A stretch of DNA of 64,000 nt from Aptenodytes patagonicus (lineage: Eukaryota > Chordata > Aves > Sphenisciformes > Spheniscidae): contig NC_134950.1 of NCBI RefSeq assembly GCF_965638725.1, positions 163,160,853 to 163,224,852 on the forward strand, in the 5' to 3' direction. The translations under genes and the position numbers were made by a program. A model generated the notes under the pieces. It searched no databases, was not told where the DNA came from, and saw nothing but the letters and a program-made list of their open reading frames with translations. Positions 47,211 through 58,984 of this stretch are shown here, piece by piece; the stretch's first letter is position 1; each line of letters begins with the position of its first letter.

Positions 47211-50200
47211 GTGGTGCTATGTTACACTTTTTGGAGAAGATCTTGGAGCAGGAGTGGCTTTAACAAGTGTAACTAGTGCAATTACACTGTGTACCATCCC
47301 GCTAGCTATAGTTCAATAAAGGCATACCCAGCTGCAGCTTAGGACTGGTTTTTTATCCTTGCAATGTGACACACAACATCTCTTTCACCTTTCCCTGTGG
47401 GCTAATATGCCAGACACATTCCTTAGCAGGTAATAGAAAGGAGCATATCTCCTCCTTTAATAGGATGCCTCGCTTCTGATAAAAAATGCCCTTATGTCAG
47501 ATGTGCTAATGAGAGCATTCTCCTCTCCTGCTCATATATGCACGGTTCTAGTAAAGGTACACCTTGTTACTTGGCACTTGCAAAACATTTTCTAACTATT
47601 ACATTAAAAAAGAAAACTGTCAAGCAAATGACAAGGCACTCTCAGTGCAGTTCTGGAATCGAAAATGAAACTATCTGTTCCAAGAGAGCCTTTTAGGATT
47701 CAGTGTTGCAGTACAGATAAAAAGAAAGTTTTTAATTATAAATCATATTTGCCATTGCAAGTAGTCCCACTGAAGGAAAGAGGAAAAATGCATAGACAGT
47801 TCAAGCCAAAGCAGAGCCCTCTCTGTTCCTGTTTTGCATATTTTGGTTCAGATTATAAAACCAGATTCTTATTTATGTTAAGAAATCGGTATGGTGATAA
47901 TGCAGGAAGCATGCCTTCTGTGACTTCTTAACAACTTTCCAGACACATTGAAGCTAATGTCAGCTTTCCGTAAAAAACTGGGTACTTTGTGAAGATATAT
48001 TTTATTGGAAAAGGAACATCTAGAGAGCCAGCTGCTACCAAACGAGTATGTATTATTAACAAAGGACTCAGAAAGCCTTCTGCTCACTGAAGTAAAACAA
48101 ATATACAATTTAATCTAAGCTCTGAATTTAATTAACTGCAAGAAAAAAATCAAACTGTTTTCTTCACAAGCAATTATGCCTAAATATGATATTGTAGGTG
48201 CATATGAATTTTTCATATAATCATTTGTGCACACAAATAAGGCATTTATGTAAGCAAAGACTAATTGTCTGCACAAATCTTGTCAACTCAGTGGGCTTTC
48301 ACTATGTGCAATCAACGGCCGTTGCAAAATAAAGATAGCTTTACAGGTTTTCTGGAAACACGGTTACAAACTTCTGTGTACAGAACTCTCATAGTTAAGA
48401 CATATTAGATACTGTGCTTGGTGTGTTTATAGTACAGATAATGTGCTGTTCAGATCATTGTGGACTATGGTGATGTGCACAATCTTTGTTCAGTCTATTC
48501 ACTAGAGTAACTAAGCCCAGAAATAAACTCGTATTAAGGCATAATTGATCTCTGCGAGTGGTTGCTCCCATGCAATTACACTGGTGTGCCTGCATCAGAG
48601 CAGAGACTGTATTTCAAGTAAGAGTCCAATCTTGGATGTTTCTTGGGTAGATTAAGGTTCTGCCATGTGCTCAGCACCTCTGCAAGAGTTAAGTTCCTCG
48701 GAACTAGTCTCATCCCTGTGTGTTGTGATCAGACCTACCAACAGTCGCTTGGCTTGACACACGAGCATGCCACCTGATGACTGAGCATCCCAAGTTACGT
48801 GATGGGCACAAGTCCAGTGATGTGACAGGGAAAGACTGCAAGCCCTTCTGAAAGAGGATGAAATGAATGGGGAGAATGAATACTGTTAGAAGAAAATGTA
48901 TCATTCTGGATCCTACAACCCAAGAGAGACGAGGCTGCTGCTGCTCTGTGTCTCCAGCTCCAACCAGTAGAGAGGCTGAACAGGTATTCCCAGCCAGCAC
49001 ACACAGAGAAGCGCACATATACACTACCCACATACATATATATACATGGCCAGCCACAGGCATCGCAGATGCTTTCAGAGCACTCACACCAACATGGACA
49101 GCACCAGTGGCCTCATCCTGCTCCCCCTCTGGCTGGACAGTATGGAAGTCCACTAATGAGAACATACGTGTATACATACACAACGTAGGTCCCTCCAGCA
49201 GCTGCTCTCAGACACTGTCTGCCCAGTAGCTGGCCCCGCGATCCCAGTCTCCCCAGTTGCTGGCATCTGGACATACGAGCCCCAAGGCTGCAGCCCTACT
49301 CCAGTTGGTGGTGCAGAGCGTCAGACACACACAGCTGGCCAGGACTTCTCAGGTCCCATAGGTGACCCCCCTGTGCTCTTGCCCCTAGAGATACCCAGGT
49401 GCTCTCACACTCAGAGCTGGCCCTTAGAGATCCACTCACCCCCTTTGCTCCTGGGCCACTTCACCTGTTCACCGCCTGGTCCAGCTTGATCTGGGGCTGA
49501 CGGCTCTACTAGGACAGCCCTGGGAGGGGCCCAGATAAGGTGGTGGCACCTTGGTTTGGGTTCCCACCCGCCAGTGTGCCCCTGTGCTCCTCTGGCTTGT
49601 GCAGATGGGCCTTTGATGGGCTGATGGTCCCTGGAATGGGCCTGGGAGCAGCCTGGCAGGGTACTATTTGGGCTCCCCCCTCCTGCCATTGTCGCTCTGA
49701 GCTCGTGCAGATGAGCTTTATCTCATAACCTAAGAAATCCGTATTGAGGCTAGATATAGGTGAGCACTTTGTTCTAAACCTTGCTATGACTAAGCAGTGC
49801 GACCAGCCCACTGACCTGACTTAGTTCTGTGTGCTGACCTGTGAGCAGAACCCAGAATTTATTTCTGCCAAATACAGGGGATATTTTTCTTGTTCAGTAA
49901 CATACTTTTTCAATCTAGTTTTCTGTTCTTATGGTTCGTAAACTAGATCACACACATGATGCAAAAATTGGAGCTATTAATTTCTGTTAGAAATAGTCTA
50001 ATTACTAGAATTTAAATAACTTGTTGACAGGTGACTCGTGAAATACATAAAGAAGTAAGAAATATGTCCATTAATTTAATTCTACTGCTTATTTAGAAGA
50101 TAATTAAGGGGAAGAATTTGTGACTCATGTGAGTTGTCTTTTCTCCTGAGAGTGGTCATCTTGAAGCCAACAAAACTGTGGGGAAAAAAAAGATATTTCT

Positions 50201-53090
50201 GTGTGAGAAGATTAGTATCACTGCTGATAATACAACAGCCACTCTATGTGACCCAAAATGCAATACTGAGATTTACAAAATTACTTCTCAGAGGCCACTA
50301 AAACTGTTAGGTGTCTGAACTTCTACCAGGCAAGTTTTCTGTAGACCTGTTGCTGCACATTGTTTCATGGCACATACAGAAATGCCTTTGCTTTGGCTGT
50401 GCCGCACAGCTGGTTACCTACCTGACATCTACTCGAGCTCAGGCAAGATTTTCCAAGTCCTTCTTCTTTCACCAAGCACAGCTACGGGGCTCTGTCCAGG
50501 AGCTGCTTTCAGGGCTTATTCGTCTGGTGGAAGGAGGATGTGATGGTCTCATTCTTCTCATTTTTATCAAACGCTCTGTGGTTAAAGAACATACAGAGGA
50601 TGTAGGCATCCAGCGGCCATACCTACTTTGTGCCTCCGTGAAGTTGCTTTTACTCCATTCAGGAAGAGAAGGACAGACCCAGATGTCCATGTCCCACACC
50701 CCAGGTCAGGGCTCCAACAACTTTATCTTTGCTTTCCAGGACTTGAATTTATAAAACAAATTTATTTTGGTAAAACTCTTTCAGTTAATTCTTAACCTCT
50801 CTCTTTTTTTGACGTTGCATTACACTTCCATACTGTGGATGGAATTAAACTTTATTCTTAGATTTTTGTCATAATTAGTCAAAAAGAACAATTCTGGTTA
50901 AGGCTGACACCTTATTAATGGGTATCTTTTTGTAGAAAACTGCTTTTGCAATGAATTTCAGTGATTTAACGCAGTAATCTGACCTTGTATTGCTAATATA
51001 CGATATATTGCAGAGAATTTTCAAATTGTTGGGATTTAAAATACCAAATTTATCTCATATTCTTCTGATTTGACTAGCTGAACAAACAGAAGATCCAAAG
51101 TGGCCCCACGTGATGCTGCAATAGCACAATTTCAGCTGAAGGTTTGGGAAGGGGCATTATTATTAAAAATCACACTCAAAGTGTACTGGTTGTTTGCATT
51201 ATGCTTCTTTGTCAGTACTAGCATAGCGCCTGATTTGAAATACTTATAATCATGGAGTTGTACGAAGAACTAAAAATAATGTGGCTATGGTAAATCCAAA
51301 GGATAGAAAGGCCAGGAGAACTCATTAGAGTTAACAAAGAAAATAGGCTGAGCAGAGAAATCAAGAGGACAAATCACTTTGGTTTTCTTTGTGTGGAGTG
51401 GGAATATGCAATAGCATGAGATTAGATATAAGGAAAGTACTCTTGTGAGAAGGGGCAATTTAGCAATCACGCTGAGAAAGAAGATGAAGCCAAGTAATGA
51501 ATGACATCATGAAGAGAAAAGAACTCAGAGAAAAATGTGGAACAGAAACCTGAGAGACAGTGATATTTAAGGAAGAAAAGAGGTGAGAATTACCAGTGCT
51601 GGAAGATGCAGGTGATTACAGAGGCACTGAAATCCAAAAGGAAAGGAAACTCAGGAAGCAATAGTGTTAATGATATCTGATAGATCGAGAATAATAAGAA
51701 AAATATTTTGCTGCAGGTGAATGAAGATTTTGGTCAAAGTAGTCCTAATTTATTGGGAAGAAGTCAAAATGTATCAAAAGTGGAGTTGGAAGGAGTGAAA
51801 ACTGTGGAACAAGGAAAGCAAGGGCTGGGCTTGGGGGCCTGGACAGCGGACAACACAGAGTAAGTGTTTTTCAAAGACAGTCCAGGAAATACTCGGGGCA
51901 GAAGAAAATGACCCTAAACAAGGGGTATTAGAAAAGATGGAAAGTGAGATGAGAATATGAATTATTGGATGAAAGGGATAAACAGATTTAAAAGCAGATG
52001 GTTATTTTGACTTTTTTTCCTGTACTATGAAAAAAGTGTATCGTATAAAAGTTTAAGGGCTTGGTTTTCACTAGAAGAATTGTAAATTGTAATTGGGAGG
52101 ACAATACAATAAAACCTGCAACCAAAGGGTAAGATCTCTTTCTGGAGTAGGAAAAGAACGGGTGATAGGTTGGGTATTTCTCACATAGCTGGAGTAGAAA
52201 GGGGTAGATGTCATGTGGAGATCCAGGAGACCAGAAGAAAGGCAGATGAAGCGCCTTCCTTGAAAAAGGACAAGAAGGAAGTTAGGAACTTGTATACTAT
52301 AAATTTCACTTCAGTTCCCCCCAAAATACTGGATAAATAATAAATTGCTTGTAAACAGATTAATAGTTTCTACCAGGTATGTTTCAAGAATAACTCAGGT
52401 TAAAGAAATCTAATTTTCTCCTGGGAAAGTGTGACAGGCCTTGTAGTTAGGAGGCAAACAATAGGTGTTCTGTATTTTTATTTCAGTAAGCCTTTTGATG
52501 CCATCTCGTAACATCGCTTTTAAGTATGGGAGCGAAATATTGTCCACGTGAAAGTATTATGAGGGGTCCAAAACTCCTTTGGGAAGCATAGTGTGGGGGC
52601 AAGATTTATCTGACAATGCACGGTTGTTTAAAATACGCCGCATGAATGAGGCTCTGAAAGTGCTCATTTCTCTGTTGACTATAAAGGTAATTTATAGAAA
52701 GGTAAAGTGATGATTTCTGTTTCCTGATCAGTTATTTAAAGTTAGGTAAGATACATCCCCCTCTAGGTTTGAATGGTGTACTATCGACATAGAAGGATGC
52801 TTTGAGTAGGCTTTTGAGGGAAAATGTCTGATTTTGGTAGTAGTCAGTCTGTTCATTAATGAGTTGGATGCTTGGATACGCATTACGCCTATTAGATTTG
52901 CAGACACTCCCAGCTGGAAGGGCGAACGTGTGTTTTTTGGGAAAGGACTGAATTTTGAAAGGTTCTTGATGAACTGAAAAAATGGTTTGAAACTGGAAAG
53001 TGCAAAATGTTGTAACTTGTGTACAGCGTATATAGTGTATCGGGTCACTGCTTGCAGTGGTAAGTCGCTGACCCTTGTTTGATTTCCCCC
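47211..53090. other. Intergenic DNA upstream of PAXIP1, no gene recognised
   Basis: Mostly AT-rich unique sequence. A GC-richer block at about 48.69-49.86 kb has short CA-rich and 'CCAGTTGCTGGC'-like imperfect repeats and may be a diverged repeat (see findings). Around 51.3-52.3 kb the plus strand is strongly purine-rich (AG-rich), with no frame. No RNA gene or conserved exon is seen. Confidence 0.55.
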
Positions 53091-53139
53091 GATGAATAAA
53101 GACGAAAGCCCGGAACAGCGAAGAAAATGGGAGTACCGC

Positions 53140-53955
53140 AGGCCGAGTCCTCGCTTTCACCGTGGTTCTGAGTGTGAGGAGCGCGGCTCCAGCCTCGCTC
53201 GGGCCCTCAGAGCCACGCAGCTCAGGGACCAGGACTCGGGGGGAACACCGAAACCTGCCATCCGAGGGCCGCTGGCCGTCACCCACTGCTCCCCTCGGCC
53301 CTGTGAAGGCCCCGTCGCCCGCCGGGGTGTCCGCCTGCGGGGTGCGGGGGGGGGCGAGGCGGAGCCAGGGCAGGAGCCGGCGGCGGCTGAGGGGACCCGC
53401 AACCATCGCGGTCGTCGCCCACACGGCGGGAACGGGGGGCGCGGCCTGGGGCGGCGGGGCGGGGCCTGGGGCGGCCCTGAGAGGCGGGGCTGGAGGGCGG
53501 TGCGCTCCCCTCCCCCCTTCCCTCGCCTGTTTGCCAATGGGCGGGTCCGGGTATCCCCGCTGCCCGCCTCTGTCGTTCGGGGCGAGTCCATTGCGTTCCG
53601 TAACGGGGGGAGTTTCGGACCCGAATGCTGGCTCCCGGTCCGGTTCGGAGAGAGAGGGAGGAGCAGAGATAGCGCCCGTGGATCAGGAGCGGGCGCTGTC
53701 CTGCGGCAGCGGAGGTGGCTGATCGGGCGGGGGGAGCCGCTTTGTCCGGGCGGCTCTCCCCTCCCCCTTCCGCCCCCCCTGCGTCCCGGCGGGGGATGGT
53801 GTGTCCCGCAGCGCGCGCCTTGCTCGCGCGGTTCGGCGGCTCGGCGGGGGGAGGGGACGGGAGACCCGGGCCCCGGCGCCTCTCTACAGTGAGCGCGGGG
53901 GATATCGGGGAGGGGGCGCGGGGGGGGGGAGGGCGCGGTGCTGGCGGCCGGGACC
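53140..53955 (+). promoter_or_regulatory. PAXIP1: PAXIP1 CpG-island promoter and 5' UTR
   Basis: CpG density rises sharply at about 53140 and stays high to about 54650. Several GC boxes (GGGCGGG type) cluster at about 53440-53500. A CCAAT box at 53534-53538 directly abuts a GC box at 53539-53545. There is no TATA box. This is the usual promoter form for a housekeeping nuclear gene. The start of transcription is probably downstream of the CCAAT box, at roughly 53.6-53.9 kb, but cannot be fixed by sequence. Confidence 0.75.
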
Positions 53956-54042
53956 ATGTCGGCGGACGAGGAGGAGCTGAAAGTCCCGGAGGAGATGTTC
54001 AAAGATGTCAAGTTCTTCGTGGTGGGAGACATCGACCCCAAG
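53956..54042 (+). CDS. PAXIP1: PAX-interacting protein 1 (PTIP), coding exon 1
   Basis: PAXIP1 is a nuclear scaffold with several BRCT domains. It works in the DNA-damage response with 53BP1 and in the KMT2C/KMT2D H3K4 methyltransferase complexes. This exon encodes 29 residues: an acidic start (SADEEELK), then VPEEMFKDVKFFVVGDIDPK, the first strand of BRCT domain 1. The ATG at 53956 sits in a strong context (ACC before it). A GTG-initiated extension upstream in the same frame is not needed. The exon ends in AAG at 54042, followed by a GTACCG donor, phase 0, and joins in frame to the exon at 63567. Identity is firm from the two exons together and from HTR5A synteny. Confidence 0.95.
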
Positions 54043-54091
54043 GTACCGGGTCACCCTCCCCCTCGCCCCTTCCCTCAGCTCCTTCCTGCCT

Positions 54092-54163
54092 CCCCCCCCC
54101 CCGGGGGGGGGCACTGTGGGATCGTCCAGCTCCTCTCCCCCCCCCCCCTCCCCCCCCCCCGCC
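54092..54163. repeat. C/G homopolymer cluster at the start of PAXIP1 intron 1
   Basis: C runs next to a G run at about 54092-54110, and a longer C-rich tract at about 54138-54163. Such tracts are hard to sequence, and assembly errors here would not affect coding. Confidence 0.85.
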
Positions 54164-54905
54164 CCGATACTTCCCGCGCGGGCTCGAGGCTCACGCGCCG
54201 CTTGGTAGCACGCGCCCTGCCGCCTCCCGGGGAAGGCGCGCGGCGGGGCGGTAGGGGTGGGAGCGCGCGCCTGAGGGAGTGCTGGGGGGGGAGGGGTAAC
54301 GGCCGGTAACGGCCGTGCCCGCGGCCAGCGCGCCGCCACCCGCCATGGGAGCCAGCGGCCCCGGCGCGCAGGCCCCGTAGCCGCCTGAGCGGAGGAGGGG
54401 CGGGCGAAGGGACTTCCTGTTACAGCCCGGGCCGGGCGGGCAGCCGGCCGCCGCGCGGGGCAGCGGCTCTGCCTGCCGCCCCTCCGCCCCGGCTGCGGGG
54501 CGCTCCGCAGGGCCGCGCTCGGCCCCCCCCGCCCGCCCTCAGCGTCCCGCTGCGCCAGCCCCAGCCCCTCCCGTCCCCGCCCCGTCGCTGTATCCGGATT
54601 CAGGACGGGGACAGTGACAGGCCGCTCTCGGGGCGGGGAGGCTTCACGGAGGCAGGCTGGGCTGGCTGTTCCCTCCCCACAGGACGTGCCTGCCAGCCCG
54701 CTCCCCTCCCGCCTCGGTGTGAGCCCCGGAGGATGGGCACATCCCAGGACCTCCGTGGCTCTGGTGCTTGCCCCAGGACCTTTCAGACCCGTTGGGTGCA
54801 CAGAGGTGCTGATGTGGCTGAAGGTGTCACCTCCGTATTTTCTCTGCCCTGATTCAGAGGAGGCAAGGAGCAGAAGGTGCTGACAAATGCCCACACAGCT
54901 CTCTG

Positions 54906-54968
54906 GCCTAGGGCAATACCCTGGATGGCACGCTTGGCCTACTCTAGCCTAGGGCAATACCCTGGATG
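54906..54968. repeat. Short tandem duplication in intron 1
   Basis: A 22-bp unit starting GCCTAGGGCAATACCCTGG occurs exactly at 54906-54927 and again at 54947-54968, a period of 41 bp with a diverged spacer. It looks like a small local duplication. Confidence 0.9.
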
Positions 54969-56517
54969 ACGAAGTTGGCCTTATAGTTAATAGCACCCGG
55001 TCATGGTGGGTGAAGGTGGCTAAAAAAAAAGTTTCTGTGGCATGTCCAATTAGACAAGCGTTTGAAGTGTACCATGTCTAGCTTTAGGACAGCACCTTCG
55101 TGTGAACGCATCCCTGCGCGTTTCACACTGAAATTAAAGTCTTGGCTGCTTTGGTAGTTGCTGCAGTTGAATCTTTGTTCAGCATTGGGTTCCTTTAATC
55201 TCGTGTCCCGGCATTCACTGAGTCTTGTAGGCCTGTAAGTGAACTTGAGACGTAGGCACTGACCTGTTGAGATGGTTTTTATTCGTAGGAATAGGATTAT
55301 ATGCTAAAAGAAATACAGTCTAGGAATATAGTTAAAGAGCAGGAAGAAACCCCCAAGGTCTTCAGACATAAAACTTTTGACAGTGTGTTAGAGCTTGAAT
55401 AACAATTCCTGTATTTAAAAAAAAACCTATAGCAGCAAGTATTATGTTTATGAAGATGAGCGCAAAAACCCAATAGGACTCTTCCATGTCTTTTATCATA
55501 TAAATAGTGTCCCGAAAGGCATGTAGTTAGTTCTGTGTTGACACAGCAAGACAATCAGCGGTATTCCCATAGAGTGAGTAAACAAGCATTCTCTTAAGCT
55601 GGTTTTCTTTCTTACGTTACGTTTTTTTCCTCTTAGCAGTTAGTGTCATTGTCTTCAGGCTTTGATTTGCTCTAAATTAGGTACGCTAAATTCTCCTCTA
55701 TTTGTGGATGGCTTCTCTGGGTTGCAGGCAGGCACCGAAGGTGGCTGTGCCGGAGTTGGTAAGGTCAGGCACAGCACTGCACAGAAGTGGTTACTCTGCT
55801 TCCAAGATCAGGTCGTGCTGGAAGCTGTTGAGCCACTTTCTCATCAAGAGCGATGCCCGAATTGAGCAGTCGTGTGCATCTGAGTAGTTTCTGCGGCTGG
55901 CTGGCCTGCTTAAACACTGTTCCCTCCGGTGCTCTGGCTTCTGAAAGGGCTCGCTGGCGTGGCACAACGTTACACGGGGGCCAGGGCTTGCTCCTGTCCA
56001 CGCTGGTGCCTGCGCTGGTGAGCCTGTGGGAGCACGAGGCACTGGGGAGGGCAGAGTCCTGCCTGGGTTGGGTTGCAGAGCCGAGTCAGAGTGAGTAAGT
56101 GTGTTGTGCTGAGCTTGGGGCCAGTTCTTGGTGGGTGCCTTTGTCCTCCCTTCTGCAGGTTCCCTCTGTGGTACCCTGGGAACAACCCAAACAAGAGGAG
56201 TATTTACCAGTTGTGTTTTGAACTGAGACAGAAAGGAGAAATTCTAAATTGAACTCCACAAATAGCTTTTAAAACCAGTTCGTATAGTGAAATGTTGTTC
56301 CATTACTAATATAAAAATTACAAATATATTTGGCGCTTTTTACTTCTTCATATACAAATGGATGCTAGCTTGATTTTGATAAGAAGTTTCCTCCTTCATC
56401 TTTTGGGGAGGAGCACACTTTGATCAGCTTAAATTTCCAAATGGTTTCATGGAAAACCAGTTACCAATAAATATTAAAACAGGCCTGGCACAAGTGAGCC
56501 CTCTAATCAAAACAAAT

Positions 56518-57067
56518 TGTCTTGGTTTAACCTCAGTTGGCAACTGAGCACCACACAGCCGCTCGCTTACTCCCCCCCTGCCCCCATGGGATGGGGGAGA
56601 GAATCAGAAGAGTAAAAGTGAGAAAACTCATGGGTTGAGATAAAAAACAGTTTAATAATTGAAATAAAATAAAATAAAATACTACTACTACTAGTAATAA
56701 TAATATACACAAAGCAAGTGATGCACAATGCAATTGCTCACCACCCGCTGACCGATGCCCAGCCAGTCCCCGAGCAGCGGCCCCCCCGGCCAGCTTTCCC
56801 CAGTTTATGTACTGAGCATGACGTCACATGGTGTGGAATGTCCCTCTGGCCAGTTTGGCTGTGCCCCCTCCCAGCTTCTTGTGCACCTCCAGCCTTCTCA
56901 GTCGGTAGAGCATGGGAAGCTGAAAAGTCCTTGGCTAGTGTAAGCACTACTTAACAACAACTAAACATTGGTGTGTTATCAACTTTGTTCTCATCCTAAA
57001 TCCAAAACACAGCACTGTACCAGCTACTAGGAAGGAAATTAACTCTATCCCAGCTGAAACCAGGACA
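56518..57067 (-). mobile_element. Solo LTR of an avian endogenous retrovirus (ERVL-type by appearance)
   Basis: A 550-bp unit bounded by TGT...ACA. The minus-strand start TGTCCTGGTTTCAGCTGG and the end GGTTAAACCAAGACA are, from memory, characteristic of a common bird LTR family. The flanking 5 bp are CAAAT on the left and AAAAT on the right, a 4 of 5 match that fits a slightly decayed 5-bp target-site duplication. Inside are a CRE palindrome TGACGTCA (56819-56826), a TATA-like stretch next to it and a minus-strand ATTAAA polyadenylation hexamer (56651-56656). No viral gene lies on either side, so the internal region was lost by LTR-LTR recombination. It is antisense to PAXIP1. Confidence 0.88.
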
Positions 57068-57828
57068 AAAATCCAAGAGTAAGGGAAAAAAAAAGTAATA
57101 TATTCAGGTGAAAACTGCCTACCCACTACCTATTAAAACATATGCAGCATAAACTACAAGGGAAACAAAAGTCTGGAATTGTGCCTAGATGTTCTTTGGC
57201 AAATGAGGGAGAATTAGGCTGCTGGCTCTGGACTTTAAATCCATTCCATTGGGATGCGCACTTGGCTGCTCACACCTTACAGGGGGTGAGGAGTAGATGT
57301 CAGCTATTTTTTTTTTTTTAATAAATGCTTTTCCTGCTTTCCTAAAAGATGTAAACCCAAACCATCATGCTCTGGTAACACCAGTTAAAATCACTATTTC
57401 ATACAGAAAGAGATAAAAAGTAATGCAATGTAGCATAAGGACTTTGAGCAGGATATTTGGTTTCTGGTTATCTCTTGTTTTATTATTATTTTTTCTTTTT
57501 AAATGCCCATTGTCTTACTTCTTAGTTTTGAACTTTTCCTCGTTTCTTCCAATACAGATTTTAGTGGGAGGGAACAAAGATAAAATTTATATGCCAAAAA
57601 AAAAAAGCAATTTAATTTAATGGATTTAAGCTAACACCTAAAGTGCAGGATTTTTACAATGATCATATTATGGCTTTTCAGCATTTTATTTTCTAGTTAC
57701 AGGTATATGGTTGATACTCGTATAGGTGAAGTTCTTTAATTGTGCCAATACAATGTTTCAGTCCAGGCACTACTTAAACTGAAGAAGTCGTATGTTCTGA
57801 GAGGAGGTTTGAAGTTGACATGAGCTAA

Positions 57829-58984
57829 ATCTGGACCTCTGTAAGGCCTTTGGCACGGTCCCCCACAACATCCTTCTCTCTAAACTGGAGAGGTATGGAT
57901 TTGATGGGTGGACTGTCCAGTGGGTGAGGAATTGGTTAGACGGTCGCATCCAGAGGGTAGTGGTCAACGGCTCAATGTCCAGATGGAGATTGGTGATGAC
58001 TGGTGTCCTGCAGGGGTCCGTATTGGGACCGGTACTGTTTAATATCTTCATCAATGACATAGACAGTGGGATCGAGGGCACCCTCAGCAAGTTTGCAGAT
58101 GACACCAAGCTGAGCGGTGCGGTCAACACACCAGAGGGACGGGATGCCATCCAGAGGGACCTGGACAAGCTCGAGAAGTGGGCCCGTGTGAACCTCATGA
58201 GGTTTAACAAGGCCAAGTGCAAGGTCCTGCACCTGGGTCGGGGCAAGCCCCGGTATCAATACAGGCTGGGGGATGAAGGGATTGAGGGCAGCCCTGCTGA
58301 GAAGGACTTGGGGGTACTGGTGGATGAAGAGCTGGACATGAGCCAGCAATGTGCGCTCGCAGCCCAGAAGGCCAATCGTATCCTGGGCTGCATCAAAAGC
58401 AGCGTGGCCAGCAGGTCGAGGGAGGGGATTCTGCCCCTCTACTCTGCTCTGGGGAGACCCCACCTGGAGTCCTGCGTCCAGCTCTGGAGCCCTCAGCATA
58501 AGAAAGACACGGACCTGTTGGAGCAGGTCCAGAAGAGGGCCACGAAAATGATCAGGGGGATGGAACACCTCTCCTGTGAAGAAAGGCTGAGAGAGTTGGG
58601 GTTGTTCATCCTGGAGAAGAGAAGGCTTTGGGGAGACCTTATTGCAGCCTATCAGTACTTCAAGGGGGCTTCTAAAAAAGATGTCGGCAAACTTTTTAGC
58701 AGGGCCTGTTGCGACAGGACAAGGGGGAATGGCTTTAAACTAACGGGGGGGTAGGTTTAGACTGTAAGGAAGAAATGTTTTATGCTGAGGGTGGTGAAAC
58801 ACTGGCACAGGTTGCCCAGAGAGGTGGTGGATGCCCCATCCCTGGAAACATTCCAGGTCAGGTTGGACGGGTCTCTGAGGAACCTGATCTAGTTGAAGAT
58901 GTCCCTGCCCATGGCAGGGGGGTTGGACTAGATGACCTTTAGAGGTCCCCTCCAACGCAAACTACTCTATGATTCTATGAGTCT
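57829..58984 (+). mobile_element. 5'-truncated CR1, sibling of the 43-47 kb element
   Basis: About 1.15 kb matching 46049-47210 almost base for base, from reverse transcriptase motif A to the octamer tail. The 5' break lies just before CTGGACCTCTGTAAGG. By eye the two copies differ at only a few percent of sites, most of them in the first 200 bp and the last 200 bp, so they are of one young subfamily. No second target-site copy is obvious. Confidence 0.93.
57924..58754 (+). pseudogene. CR1 ORF2 fragment: second half of the reverse transcriptase
   Basis: A 276-codon open frame that begins inside the reverse transcriptase. Motif C FADD is at residues 57-60. In the motif B block the usual GVPQG reads GVLQG, and in motif A, just upstream in the same frame, the second Asp of the KAFD block is Gly. 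The frame ends early because a run of seven G at 58745-58751, against six in the 43-47 kb copy, shifts it to a stop at 58752. Without the endonuclease and the first half of the polymerase it is inactive. Confidence 0.85.

Noticed and set aside
53092..54894. Long open frames on both strands of the PAXIP1 CpG island (up to 336 codons)
   Set aside because: They overlap one another in several frames, are low-complexity Pro/Arg/Gly sequence and reflect GC content. Only the 29-codon exon at 53956-54042 has homology and a splice donor.
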